Shown here: positions 27,747 to 36,948 of the stretch, one piece after another | Position numbering within the stretch: the stretch's first letter is position 1 | Layout of the letters: each line of letters begins with the position of its first letter | Source: JALYNX01 sp035292605 | GTDB lineage: Bacteria; Actinomycetota; Acidimicrobiia; Spongiisociales; ZC4RG35 | Length of the DNA: 64,000 bases | Assembly: GCA_035292605.1 (NCBI GenBank) | Contig: DATDPT010000069.1 | Coordinates: forward strand, 1 to 64,000 | Direction: 5' to 3' | Program-made: the position numbers and the translations under genes | Notes under the pieces: generated by a model | The model's input: only the letters and a program-made list of their open reading frames with translations | Told to the model about the DNA's origin: nothing | Database searches by the model: none

Positions 27747-27782
27747 GTGAGGATGGGTCGTCACGAGACGACCCATCCTCAC
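27747..27782. terminator. Perfect 16-bp hairpin between binding-protein and permease genes
   Basis: GTGAGGATGGGTCGTC pairs perfectly with its complement across loop ACGA. There is no T-run. Position after the binding-protein gene suggests mRNA stabilisation or partial termination, giving more binding protein than permease. It argues that the permease starts after it, at 27791. Confidence 0.75.
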
Positions 27783-27790
27783 GTCTTGGT

Positions 27791-28693
27791 GTGACCGGGT
27801 GGTATCGCAAACGGAACCGATTGGGCGATCTCAACGCGGCGTTGATCCTCGTCGTTCCGACCCTGATCGTGCTCGGCGTGTTCACCCTGTGGCCGATCAT
27901 CTACTCGGGATATCTGAGCTTGATCCAGTGGGACGGCCTGTCACAGGACCGGCCGTTCGTCGGGTTGGACAACTTCGTACGGCTTTGGCAGTCAGGGGAG
28001 CTCGCACAGTCGGTGCAGGTGACCCTGATCTACACGTTCGGGGTGGCGGTGGGAAGCGTGGCAGTCGGGCTGGCAGTTGCCCTGATGATCAGCCGGCTTG
28101 CCCACGGCCAATCGCTGTACCGGTCGGTCTACTTCCTGCCCGCGGTCACCGCGACCGTGGCCATCTCGGTGGTTTGGGGTCTGCTCTTGGACCCGGGATC
28201 GGGGTACGTCAACGTTGCGCTGCGTCAGGTTGGCATCCAAGGGCCGAACTGGCTGCGCAGCACCACCTTCGCCTTGCCCGCGGTGATCCTGGTCGGAATC
28301 TGGAAACAGCTCGGCTTCAACGTCGTTGTGTTCCTCGCCGGCATGGCGGCGATGCCGAAAGAAGTGTTCGAGGCGGCCGAGGTCGACGGCGCCGGTGGAT
28401 GGAAGATCATCCGATCAGTCACCTTTCCGCTTCTCGCCCCGGTCACCCTTCTGCTGTTGATCATGGGAGTGATCAACGGGTTCCTCGTCTTCGACCAAGT
28501 GTTCGTTCTGACCGGCGGCGGGCCGCTGGGAACCACCGACGTCCTCGGGATGCTCCTCTACCGCAGGGCTTTCCAGTTCTTCGACCTGGGTGGGGCCTCG
28601 GCTGTCGGCTGGGTCATGTTCTCTCTGGTCGCCGCGATAACCCTGGTTCAGTGGCGTTTCTACGGGACCGGTGCCCGGGGGATCGGCGGATGA
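27791..28693 (+). CDS. Sugar ABC permease, MalF/UgpA type
   Basis: 300 residues from the GTG at 27791, chosen because an earlier ATG (27743) would put the perfect hairpin into coding sequence and add a polar tail. Six helices; EAA loop EVFEAAEVDGAGGWKIIRS; typical GGGPLGTTDVL near the last helices. It overlaps the next permease (ATGA). No ABC ATPase is encoded nearby, so the transporter probably borrows a shared MsmX/MalK-type ATPase. Confidence 0.9.
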   Translation: MTGWYRKRNRLGDLNAALILVVPTLIVLGVFTLWPIIYSGYLSLIQWDGLSQDRPFVGLDNFVRLWQSGELAQSVQVTLIYTFGVAVGSVAVGLAVALMISRLAHGQSLYRSVYFLPAVTATVAISVVWGLLLDPGSGYVNVALRQVGIQGPNWLRSTTFALPAVILVGIWKQLGFNVVVFLAGMAAMPKEVFEAAEVDGAGGWKIIRSVTFPLLAPVTLLLLIMGVINGFLVFDQVFVLTGGGPLGTTDVLGMLLYRRAFQFFDLGGASAVGWVMFSLVAAITLVQWRFYGTGARGIGG

Positions 28694-29505
28694 GGATCCG
28701 TTCGTCTCAGGCGACCCTTCACCTGCTGCTACTGGTTGGCGGGTTCGTGATCCTGCTTCCGCTGCTTTGGATGCTCACCACGTCGCTGAAATCCCCGGGA
28801 CAGGTTCACCTGCCTCCCTATCTCTTTCCACAGTCGTTCGAATGGTCGAACTATCAGAAGGCGTTCGCCGCCGATGAGTTCTCCCGTTTCTATCTCAACA
28901 GCGCCGTCATGACCGGGGGGATCGTCGCCGGACAGGTCGTCCTTTCCTCGATGGCCGGGTATGCGTTTGCCCGTCTTCGCTTCCCGGGGAGGAATGTCCT
29001 CTTCGGGCTGGTGCTGGCCACGATGATGATGCCGGTGTACGTCACCCTGGTGCCCTCTTTCCTGATCGTGAAGACACTGGGATGGCTCGACTCCTATACC
29101 GGACTCATCGCCCCCCGTCTGGTGAGCCCGTTCGGGATCTTCCTGATGCGTCAGTACTACCTGTCCCTCTCCTCTGACCTCGAACAGGCAGCTCTCATCG
29201 ACGGCGCCTCCCGATTCCGGGTCTGGTGGTCGATCGCTCTTCCCCTCTCGGTACCCGCCCTGGCCACCGTCGGGATCTTCGCTTTCCTGTTCGCATGGAA
29301 CGACCTGCTCTGGCCGCTCATCATCACCACCGACCCCGACCTCCGCACCGTCCAACTCGGTTTAGCGATGTTCACCGGGCGTTACGGCACCCAGTGGACC
29401 CTTCTCGCGGCCGGCAGCCTCATCGCCACCCTGCCCGCCATCATCGCCTTCCTCTTCGGTCAAAGATGGCTGATCCGAGGCGTCTCGATGCAGAGCACGA
29501 AATGA
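28690..29505 (+). CDS. Sugar ABC permease, MalG type
   Basis: 271 residues, six helices, with EAA loop LEQAALIDGASRFRVWWSI and the N-terminal LWMLTTSLKSPGQV common to this class. ATG overlaps the upstream permease stop; its own stop overlaps the GH13 start. Forms the inner-membrane pair with the MalF-like protein. Confidence 0.92.
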   Translation: MRIRSSQATLHLLLLVGGFVILLPLLWMLTTSLKSPGQVHLPPYLFPQSFEWSNYQKAFAADEFSRFYLNSAVMTGGIVAGQVVLSSMAGYAFARLRFPGRNVLFGLVLATMMMPVYVTLVPSFLIVKTLGWLDSYTGLIAPRLVSPFGIFLMRQYYLSLSSDLEQAALIDGASRFRVWWSIALPLSVPALATVGIFAFLFAWNDLLWPLIITTDPDLRTVQLGLAMFTGRYGTQWTLLAAGSLIATLPAIIAFLFGQRWLIRGVSMQSTK

Positions 29506-30872
29506 GCCGTCCGCAGTGGGTGCCCGATGCGGTCTTCTATCAGATATTCCCGGATCGTTTCCGCAACGGACGGCCCGATCTCGACCCTCCCGACGTCGCC
29601 CCCTGGGGCGCCGAACCAGATCAGATCCGGTTCCAGGGTGGAGACCTACGAGGGATAAACGAGGGTCTCAGCCATCTGGAATGGCTTGGAGCGTCGGCGA
29701 TCTACCTGAACCCGATCTTCACCGCCGGCACCAACCATCGCTACGACACCCACGACTACTTCGGCATCGACCCCCGACTGGGCGACCTTGGAGAGTTCCG
29801 TGAACTCGTCGCCGAAGCGCACAGACGCGGGATACGTGTCGTCCTCGACGGAGTCTTCAACCACTGCGGCGACGGTCATCCCGCCTTTGTCGACTGGAAC
29901 AAGAACCGGTCCAGCGGGGAGCACGCAGGTTGGTTTCTCGGCTGGCCAGGCCCGCAGCCTGCCGGCGAACCTGACTATCAGACCTGTGGAGGCGCCTCCT
30001 ATCTACCCAAACTGAACACCAACAATCCTGCCGTGAAGGACCACCTGCTGCGATGCGCCACCTATTGGGTGGAGAAGACCGGCATCGACGGGTGGCGACT
30101 CGACGTCCCCTGGAAGGTCGAGGGTGGCTTCTGGGACGACTTCATGAAGACCATGGAGACACTGGCACCGGACGTGTACGTCGTCGGAGAGATGTGGCGG
30201 GATGCCACCGGTTACCTCGACGTCTTCGACGGATGCATGAACTACCAGCAGCGGGCGGCGATCCTCGACTACTGCCTGCTCGACGTCATGGACGGCGAAG
30301 ACTTCATGATCGAGATCGAGGACCTCCTGCGACGCCACGGCGCTGCGGCCCCCTGGATGCTCAACCTGATCGGAAGCCACGACACGAGCCGGGTCCTCAC
30401 CCTCGCCGACGGTGACATCGAGCGGGTCTGTCTCGCCTTCACCGCCCTGTTCACTCTTCCCGGCTCACCCATGATCTACTACGGCGACGAGGTCGGACTG
30501 ACCGGCAGCGGTGATCCGAGTTGCCGCAAGGCCATGCCCTGGGACCCCGACCGATGGGATACTCGCATCCTGGAGCATGTGCGCACCCTCACCGCAGTCC
30601 GCGGAAAGCATGACGTGCTCCGCCGCGGCGCTCTCCGCCGAGTAGTCGAACGAAACGGCATGGCCATATATCGTCGCCAGCATGAGCATCAGGAAATGCT
30701 GGTGGTGATCAACCCCCGTGGGGCACAACAAGATGTACGCATCGAAGCGTCGGGCGAACGTTGGCGTGACCTGCTGTCTGATCGCACCTATCCGGTTGTC
30801 GACGGGGAAGTGGTCATCGACCAGGTGGCGGCCAAGACGTCGCTCATCCTCGTCGAAACCAGAGCCGCCTGA
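29502..30872 (+). CDS. Intracellular GH13 alpha-glucanase (cyclomaltodextrinase/neopullulanase-like)
   Basis: 456 residues, no signal peptide. GH13 residues: nucleophile Asp in GWRLDVPWKV, acid/base Glu in VVGEMWR, stabilising Asp in LIGSHDTSR; VFNHCGDGHPAF is region I. It lacks the large N-terminal domain of many cyclomaltodextrinases, starting at PDAVFYQIFPDRF. Translation is coupled (ATGA) to the permease. It probably cleaves imported maltodextrins to glucose/maltose. Confidence 0.9.
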   Translation: MSRPQWVPDAVFYQIFPDRFRNGRPDLDPPDVAPWGAEPDQIRFQGGDLRGINEGLSHLEWLGASAIYLNPIFTAGTNHRYDTHDYFGIDPRLGDLGEFRELVAEAHRRGIRVVLDGVFNHCGDGHPAFVDWNKNRSSGEHAGWFLGWPGPQPAGEPDYQTCGGASYLPKLNTNNPAVKDHLLRCATYWVEKTGIDGWRLDVPWKVEGGFWDDFMKTMETLAPDVYVVGEMWRDATGYLDVFDGCMNYQQRAAILDYCLLDVMDGEDFMIEIEDLLRRHGAAAPWMLNLIGSHDTSRVLTLADGDIERVCLAFTALFTLPGSPMIYYGDEVGLTGSGDPSCRKAMPWDPDRWDTRILEHVRTLTAVRGKHDVLRRGALRRVVERNGMAIYRRQHEHQEMLVVINPRGAQQDVRIEASGERWRDLLSDRTYPVVDGEVVIDQVAAKTSLILVETRAA

Positions 30873-31897
30873 TGAAGAGGCCCACGATCGCCGATGTGGC
30901 ACGTTCGGCTGCTGTATCACCAACGTCGGTGTCGTTCGCGTTCAACAGACCCGAGCGGGTCTCGGATGAGACCCGGGAGCGGATTCTCTCCGCGGCGGCC
31001 GAGCTCGGTTACGCCCCCGACCCGGTGGCACGGTCGATGAGTATCGGCCGGACCGGAACCATCGGTGTCCTAGTTCCCCAGCCTCTCGCCTCGGTGGTCC
31101 ACAACCCTTACATGTCCGAGTTTCTTGCTGGTGTCGCTGAGGCGGCCGAGACCGAGGATCTGCCCATCATGCTGGTAGGCCCGCGTCAAGGCTCGATCGA
31201 GCACGCCATCTTCGGAGCGGCGGTCGACGGGTTTCTCACAATCGGTCTCGAACCGTTCCGACCCACCATCCAGCTGCTGACGACACGCCGGCTTCCTTAC
31301 GTCATGGTCGACAGCGACGCCGTCGACGGAGTGGCATGCGTCAACGCGGACGACACGGCCGGAGCCCGAAAGGCCATGATTCACCTTCTCGAAGCCGGGC
31401 ACCGCGACATCGGCATCCTCGGAATCCGATCCCCCCAACCAGGACGATGGGAACGTTACGTCGGAACCCTCGGACGACGGATGGCGGGATACCTAGCCGC
31501 GCTCGAGGTCTACGGCATGAGCATGGAAGACGTCCATCTCACCGAATGCACCGTGACCGAGGAGGGCGGGCGACGAGGGCTGAGTCGGCTGCTCGACAAG
31601 CCGAATCCACCCACTGCCGTTGTTTCCATGTCAGACATCGTCGCCCTCGGCGCACTCGCCGAAGCGTTGCACCGTGGACTGCAAGTTCCCGGAGATCTCT
31701 CGATCATCGGCTTCGACGACATCCCCGAGACCCGTTGGGCACGGCCCTCACTGACGACGGTAAGCCAGTCCTCACAAGCCAAGGGACGCATCGCTGCCCA
31801 ACTTCTCATCGACCTCATCTCCGGCGACCGCCAGCCAGAACACATCCTCTTGGAAACCGAACTCGTGGTGCGAGAATCTGTCGGCCCACCCCGCTGA
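30872..31897 (+). CDS. LacI-family repressor of the alpha-glucan regulon
   Basis: 341 residues: LacI helix-turn-helix (TIADVARSAAVSPTSVSFAF, 5-24), hinge (about 47-58), and a periplasmic-binding-like effector domain ending in SIIGFDDIPE. ATG overlaps the GH13 stop (TGATG). Two matching palindromes (26337-26350 and 32003-32020) flank this gene set and are its likely operators, giving control of uptake and of the downstream secreted amylase. Confidence 0.92.
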   Translation: MKRPTIADVARSAAVSPTSVSFAFNRPERVSDETRERILSAAAELGYAPDPVARSMSIGRTGTIGVLVPQPLASVVHNPYMSEFLAGVAEAAETEDLPIMLVGPRQGSIEHAIFGAAVDGFLTIGLEPFRPTIQLLTTRRLPYVMVDSDAVDGVACVNADDTAGARKAMIHLLEAGHRDIGILGIRSPQPGRWERYVGTLGRRMAGYLAALEVYGMSMEDVHLTECTVTEEGGRRGLSRLLDKPNPPTAVVSMSDIVALGALAEALHRGLQVPGDLSIIGFDDIPETRWARPSLTTVSQSSQAKGRIAAQLLIDLISGDRQPEHILLETELVVRESVGPPR

Positions 31898-32002
31898 CCG
31901 CTCGCAATCTCCTCCGAGGTGTGGCCACGACGAGCGCCGGTCAGATCCCAAACCGCTCTCCGGGGACCTTGAAAGCAGTCCGGTCCGCATATAGGGTCGC
32001 AG

Positions 32003-32020
32003 ATGTAAACCGCTTTACAT
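32003..32020. promoter_or_regulatory. LacI-family operator 2 with upstream promoter-like elements
   Basis: Perfect-arm palindrome ATGTAAA-CCGC-TTTACAT, sharing its core with operator 1. A TTGAAA (31969-31974) and TATAGG (31990-31995) lie upstream but only 15 bp apart, so the promoter assignment is weak. Confidence 0.78.
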
Positions 32021-32070
32021 AAGGGTTTACTGGGTGGGCATGGGACCAGCGCCAAAGGAGAAGGTTCGCC

Positions 32071-32169
32071 ATGACTACCACCACCCGCCACTCTCCCCCG
32101 GTCCACTCACCCGACTTCGCCGGTGAGAATCGCGATCCTGGCCATGGCGCTGGCCATGGTCGCGGCTAG
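32071..32169 (+). CDS. 32-codon frame overlapping the amylase start
   Basis: ATG with the best ribosome site in the region (AAGGAGAAGG, 8 nt upstream), ending in TAG at 32169, in a different frame from the amylase that starts inside it at 32123. Either a leader peptide coupled to amylase translation or the true amylase N-terminus separated by a one-base frameshift near 32120. Confidence 0.4.
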   Translation: MTTTTRHSPPVHSPDFAGENRDPGHGAGHGRG

Positions 32170-33931
32170 CGCCGGAGTTGCTCAAGCGGACCCTCCGGGA
32201 CCACTCGACGAGGGTGACGTCATCTACATGGTCCTCACCGATCGTTTCTACGACGGCGACGACACCAACAACGACTCCTCCCACGGTGAATACGACCCCG
32301 ATGACCTGGCCATGTACCACGGCGGAGACTGGGCAGGACTAACCGAGAAGATGGACTATCTCGCCGAGCTAGGTGTTACTGCCATCTGGATCTCCCCAGT
32401 CTCAGAGCAAGAGCCGCTCTCCCGTGACGGTCTCGAGGCCAGCTACCACGGATACTTCACCCATGACTTCGCGGAGCCAAACGAGCATTTCGGCGATCTG
32501 GCCGATCTCGAAGACCTCATCGACGAGGCCCACTCCTACGGCATCAAGATGATCATCGACGTTGTCCCGAACCACACGGCCGACTACTTCGCGGGCACCT
32601 CGACAACGTATTCCCCTTCCACCTACGAACCGGCATCGCCACTCGACGACCCTGGTTACTTCCACCATGACGGGGATTGCCTTTTCGACGGTTCGATGAA
32701 TCAAGCAGAGCTCGAAACATGCGATCTGGGAGGTTTGGATGACCTCGACCAAGACGACGGCTTCGTCTCCGATCTCCTGATCGACACCTACAAGGACTGG
32801 GTCGACCTCGGGTTTGACGGTGTCCGAGTCGACGCCGCCCGCTCCATCCCCAAGGACTGGCTTGAGACCTTCGAAGAGGAGATGGGAATCCCCACCTTCG
32901 GAGAGATTTTCGTTGGTGACGTCGGCTACGTGTCCGAATACCAGGACTACGAGTGGAGGGTCCTCGACTTCCCGTTCTTCTTCACGGTGAGGGAGGTCTT
33001 CTCCTCCGACGGCGACATGCGAGACCTCGGCGACCTATTCGATCAGGATTACCTGTACAACAACGCCAACCGGCTCCAGACTTTCATCGACAACCACGAC
33101 CGGGCCCGATTCCTCACCTGGGCTAACGACGACTACCAGCGGCTGCGCTCGGCGCTGTCGTTCCTGATGTCGGCGCGGGGAATCCCCGTCATCTATTACG
33201 GCACCGAACAAGCCGACGACGGTAACGGCAACGGGAGTGAGATCCCCATCGCCAACAAGGACAACCGCAAAGACATGGCGAGCTTCGACGAGGAATCGAC
33301 GATCTTCACCCACATCGAACGGCTCAACGAACTCAAGGCCAACTACTCGGCCCTTCGGATCGGTACCCAACGAGAGATGTGGGAAGACGAGCAGGTGTAC
33401 GCATTCTCACGTCGCAACGACACAAACGGGGCTGAGACGATCACCATCGCCAACGGACGGTTCACGAATCAGACTCGGACCATTCCGCTCCGGTCCGAAA
33501 GCTCGATCGCAGTGTCCACGGTCCTGACCAACTTGATGGACACCGCAGAGACGGTGACAGTGGCCTCCGGGGGGGTGACCGGCAAGCAGATAACCGTCAC
33601 CGTAGGAGAGCACGAGACCGCCATATACGCCCCCGGCAGTCCCGTCTCGAGCTACACCCCACCGAACCGAAACCTCACCGTCATCCGAGTCCACTATGAC
33701 GCAGGATGGGGTAACAACATCGCGATTCGAGGCGACACCTACCCCCTCGATTGGTCCTATGGACGAGCTGCCCGCAACGTTTCATCGAACGTTTGGGAGT
33801 GGACGATGGAGCGGATACCGGACAACGAGACCTTCGAGTTCAAGCCGCTGATCAATGACAGCACTTGGTCAACTGGCGGCAACTACACCGGCACCGGAGG
33901 CGATGCCATCGACATCTACCCGAGCTTCTAG
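32123..33931 (+). CDS. Secreted GH13 alpha-amylase with C-terminal starch-binding-like domain
   Basis: 602 residues from the GTG at 32123, the only start in this frame after an upstream stop. A signal peptide (RIAILAMALAMVAASAGVAQA) precedes the GH13 barrel. Catalytic residues: Asp in GFDGVRVDAAR, Glu in PTFGEIFVGD, Asp in FIDNHDRARF. The last ~85 residues (IRVHYDAGWGNNIAIRG; FEFKPLINDSTWSTGGNY) resemble a carbohydrate-binding module. The LacI operator upstream links it to the uptake operon: starch is cut outside, products imported and finished by the intracellular GH13. The start has no good ribosome site of its own. Confidence 0.88.
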   Translation: MRIAILAMALAMVAASAGVAQADPPGPLDEGDVIYMVLTDRFYDGDDTNNDSSHGEYDPDDLAMYHGGDWAGLTEKMDYLAELGVTAIWISPVSEQEPLSRDGLEASYHGYFTHDFAEPNEHFGDLADLEDLIDEAHSYGIKMIIDVVPNHTADYFAGTSTTYSPSTYEPASPLDDPGYFHHDGDCLFDGSMNQAELETCDLGGLDDLDQDDGFVSDLLIDTYKDWVDLGFDGVRVDAARSIPKDWLETFEEEMGIPTFGEIFVGDVGYVSEYQDYEWRVLDFPFFFTVREVFSSDGDMRDLGDLFDQDYLYNNANRLQTFIDNHDRARFLTWANDDYQRLRSALSFLMSARGIPVIYYGTEQADDGNGNGSEIPIANKDNRKDMASFDEESTIFTHIERLNELKANYSALRIGTQREMWEDEQVYAFSRRNDTNGAETITIANGRFTNQTRTIPLRSESSIAVSTVLTNLMDTAETVTVASGGVTGKQITVTVGEHETAIYAPGSPVSSYTPPNRNLTVIRVHYDAGWGNNIAIRGDTYPLDWSYGRAARNVSSNVWEWTMERIPDNETFEFKPLINDSTWSTGGNYTGTGGDAIDIYPSF

Positions 33932-34272
33932 ATCGTCGTGTTCGAGTGGTAGGTGCGGTCGGCGTAGGCCTGACAATGAACCGATTCTTGCGGAAGTGCC
34001 TCCGACTCGACTGACCTGAGTCACCCGAGGTTGAAGAAGTCCTTTCTGAACCTCGTGTGGTACGGATGTGGGATCGCGTCGGGGAGCCGAACGCTCTACC
34101 AGCGCGCTCGACAGGGTCACCGACACGTCGCTGGAGCCCCCTGCTCGACGGGCGGGCCCACTCGATGGGATCAGGGCACTCTTACCTGCTGGTGGTGCGC
34201 CGTCGAAGGGTGGTCGCCTTGCCCCCTACCGGCACATAGGTGATGTGTGCGATGGCGCTCGGGTGTCGGGTT
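33932..34272. other. Intergenic gap holding one copy of a diverged repeat
   Basis: No convincing gene. Bases ~34057-34135 share GTGGTACGGATGTGGGAT, GAACGCTC and CTCGACAGGGTC with 37140-37245, in the same order but with different spacing. The function of this repeat is unknown. Confidence 0.5.
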
Positions 34273-35721
34273 CTAGGCCGGAGTGGCCGCTCCGAACCAG
34301 GTCGCAAGTGCTCGAGGCAACTCCGGGTCCGTGAGGTCTCCTGCCCAGGCGACGTGCCCGTCGGGTCGGATCAACACGGCCGGGGGCGCAGGGATCTCTC
34401 CGAGGACCGGGAGCTCCCACACGCCATCATGCATGGCCTCGACCAACCGGACTCGATTCGCCCAAGGAGAAATGTCGAAACCGCCGGGTTCGCCGAGGTT
34501 GAGGAGCACGGGCCGAGCGTCGTGGAGCAAAGTGAACACGCGGGTCGGACCGTTCGCGGTCTGCAGGTCGAGGTCGGGCATGCGCCGCCCGAGCAGCGGG
34601 TGTCCCTCTCCGAGGTCGTAGTGGATGTCGAGACCGGAGATCATGCCAGCGACGCGCTTGCGGGGCTCGTCCATGCTCAGCTGTTCCATCATGGTGTCGC
34701 GGAGGGCCCTGCTCCGCTCATCAGTGCGGGCGAGCGCGACCTGGGCCATGGTGTTGTGCAACACCCGGGCACCGACCGGATGCCGTTCGGCGTGGTAGGT
34801 GTCCAGGAGACTCTCGGGTGAGGTCTTGTTGACCACCTGGGCCAGCTTCCATCCCAGGTTCACGGCATCCTGCACGCCCGTGTTGAGCCCCTGTCCACCT
34901 TGCGGGCCATGCACATGGGCGGCGTCGCCGGCGAGCAAGACACGTCCCTTGCGGTAGGAGGCCGCCTGCCGCGTCATGTCGGTGAACCGGGAGATCCAGG
35001 TCGGGCTGTGCACCCCGTAGTCCGTCCCGTAGGCGGCGATGAGCGCCTCGCGGACGTCCTGCAGGGTGGGCTCGCTGGTGTGTTCAACCTGCTTCTCGAG
35101 CAGCACGACCCGGTACGGCCCTCCGCCCTCCTCCCGGTTGACGGGACCGATGCCACCACCCTCGGGGCGCATGCCGACCTCCGGCTCCTCGTCCATCTCG
35201 ACCTCGGCGATCAGGTGGCTGGTCGTCGGGTCCCACCCGGGGAAGTCGATGCCGGCCTCCTTGCGGACCACACTGCGTCCTCCGTCGCACCCGACGAGGT
35301 ACTCCCCTCGGAGCGACGTGTCGCCGGAGACCTCGACATCGACGCCGCTGTCGTCCTGGGTGAAGCCCACCACTTCGCGGCCACGGAGGATCGGAACCCC
35401 GAGCTCTTCGACCCAGCTGGCCAGGATGCGTTCGAAGTGGCTCTGCCACAGCGCAAGGATGTAGTTGTGGCGGGTGGGGAAGTCGCTGACGTCCAAGAAG
35501 GTCCCGGCGTAGCCCACGAACGGATGCTCTTGGCCCTCGGAGAGGAATCGTTCCGCGATGCCACGCTGATCGAGCACCTCGATGGTGCGGGAATGCAGAC
35601 CCCCGGCTCGCGAGCCGTCGAGATCCTGATTTGTGCGTCGTTCGACTATGACGACATTGATCCCCGCCAACGCCAGCTCGCCCGCCAACATCAGCCCGGT
35701 CGGGCCGCTTCCCGCGATCAC
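34273..35721 (-). CDS. FAD-dependent aromatic monooxygenase (start region lost at scar)
   Basis: 482 residues from a GTG. PheA/TfdB-type flavin hydroxylase: dinucleotide motif IAGSGPTGLMLAGELA at the very N-terminus, EYLVGCDGGRSVVR (the DG motif), and GRVLLAGDAAHVHGPQGGQG (the GD motif). Family members usually have 5-15 residues before the GxGxxG strand; here the frame runs upstream through EEATLV into tRNA copy B only 17 nt away. Integration has probably replaced the native start, and the GTG may be a makeshift one. Substrate unknown; relatives hydroxylate phenols or inactivate antibiotics. Confidence 0.85.
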   Translation of the reverse strand: MIAGSGPTGLMLAGELALAGINVVIVERRTNQDLDGSRAGGLHSRTIEVLDQRGIAERFLSEGQEHPFVGYAGTFLDVSDFPTRHNYILALWQSHFERILASWVEELGVPILRGREVVGFTQDDSGVDVEVSGDTSLRGEYLVGCDGGRSVVRKEAGIDFPGWDPTTSHLIAEVEMDEEPEVGMRPEGGGIGPVNREEGGGPYRVVLLEKQVEHTSEPTLQDVREALIAAYGTDYGVHSPTWISRFTDMTRQAASYRKGRVLLAGDAAHVHGPQGGQGLNTGVQDAVNLGWKLAQVVNKTSPESLLDTYHAERHPVGARVLHNTMAQVALARTDERSRALRDTMMEQLSMDEPRKRVAGMISGLDIHYDLGEGHPLLGRRMPDLDLQTANGPTRVFTLLHDARPVLLNLGEPGGFDISPWANRVRLVEAMHDGVWELPVLGEIPAPPAVLIRPDGHVAWAGDLTDPELPRALATWFGAATPA

Positions 35722-35737
35722 AAGGGTTGCTTCTTCG

Positions 35738-35791
35738 TAGCGGGGGCGGGATTTGAACCCGCGACCTTCGGGTATGAGCGACGAGCTACCC
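35738..35791 (-). repeat. tRNA-fMet scar, copy B (longest)
   Basis: Minus-strand 3' half of the initiator tRNA, continuing into the D-arm (GGTAGCTCGTCG). The anticodon stem lacks two G and the loop one A compared with the expected sequence, so it cannot fold normally. It supports the fMet identity because GGTAGCTCGTCG directly before the CAU loop is typical of initiator tRNAs in this phylum. Confidence 0.85.
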
Positions 35792-35805
35792 AGAACTGCC
35801 AGGCT

Positions 35806-36369
35806 TCAATCGGCGCCACTAGCTGGAAGCGGTTCTCGAGTTCCAGCGACGGAAGCGGCGATTCGGGAGGGCAGGAACGGAATAGAGAACGCCAGAGCCT
35901 CAAGGGAGATCAGAACTGCATAGATGACCATTGCCGGAACAACCTTCTTCGATGGCAGGCCATCTCCGGGACCGGCGGTGAACGCAAGAACCTGAAACCC
36001 CGCCGCGATCGCAAGCAGCAAGCCTCGGACCGCAGTGTGCCAGTTCTTGCGGCCAAGAGCGAGTGCGCCCAGAGCGACTGAAGGGATCATGACCCCTCCG
36101 GCCGCCGCGCCCAGCGGCAGCATCGAAAGCCCTGTAAGCCGCCACACATTGCCTTTGGCCTTGACTCGACGAGCCCAGCCCAAGCCAAGCAGCAATCCCG
36201 CCAAGGTGGTGGCACCCAGGATGTAGCCGGTTCCGGACCAGGTGAACTCCGGGTCAGTCGAAATGAACCGCATCCAGATCCTCATGGCAATTCCCCAGGA
36301 AAGACCGAGCAGGGCCCCCTTCACAGCAGGGTGAAGACGAACCCGCGCACTCCTGACATTCATCGTCAC
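35806..36369 (-). CDS. Multi-pass membrane protein of unknown function
   Basis: 187 residues with about five hydrophobic segments, a basic N-terminus and GlyAla-rich helices. GTG start with AGGAGG 8 nt upstream. It is the only gene between scars B and C. No family recognised. Confidence 0.72.
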   Translation of the reverse strand: MTMNVRSARVRLHPAVKGALLGLSWGIAMRIWMRFISTDPEFTWSGTGYILGATTLAGLLLGLGWARRVKAKGNVWRLTGLSMLPLGAAAGGVMIPSVALGALALGRKNWHTAVRGLLLAIAAGFQVLAFTAGPGDGLPSKKVVPAMVIYAVLISLEALAFSIPFLPSRIAASVAGTREPLPASGAD

Positions 36370-36948
36370 TTGACGTACCTCCTAGCTGACAGACGAAGGA
36401 GATCGGGAAGTAGGTGACACCGGTCACCTACTTTCCCGCGCGTGGCCGTCTGTTTGGAAAGATGACCATCTCCACGAGGCGGCCAGCAGCCCGCATTCGG
36501 CACGCGACCGCCCCCAGAACGCACGGACCCATCGACTCAGCTCAGTGGATGCCCTCTCAAACGCAGTCTGCGGAAACTCGCGGCAACGAGGAGTTGCCGC
36601 TCGAAGAGGGCGACGGGCGCACCGGACCTGCCGGTCGCTCGCAGTGACGTGACCCCATGCTATTTCGCAAACGCACCAATAGCTCGAAGGACCCAGCAAT
36701 CGGGTAATCAACGTGTCACTCTTCGCCCGAGCAGACGACTGAGGGCGCGCCTCGGAATGAGCACGCGCCGACCCAGCTGTTTTGCTCCTCGCCACCTCTC
36801 GTTCCGTCGTCGGTTCTTCTTCTCGTGAGAGGACCCGAGATGTAAAAAAGGTCTGTCAGTTCTAGAGGGCGCCCGGGCAGTCTGTTTGTCATCAGTTCGT
36901 GATCAGAGCGGCCCGCACAGGCCACAGCGACTGGAAGAGGCAAAGCCG
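36370..36948. other. Gap without convincing genes between scars B and C
   Basis: Apart from the hairpin at 36405-36437 I see no coding sequence: the frames here are short, basic and Arg/Pro/Ser-rich. It is probably leftover island DNA. Confidence 0.5.
36405..36437. promoter_or_regulatory. Strong inverted repeat upstream of the membrane gene
   Basis: AAGTAGGTGAC (36408-36418) and GTCACCTACTT (36423-36433) pair perfectly across ACCG; GGG/CCC extend the stem past one bulged T. It lies ~40 nt upstream of the minus-strand membrane gene and could be an operator or a terminator. Confidence 0.55.

Noticed and set aside
27743..27790. Permease start at ATG 27743 or GTG 27704
   Set aside because: Would place a perfect 16-bp hairpin in coding sequence and has no ribosome site; kept only as an alternative.
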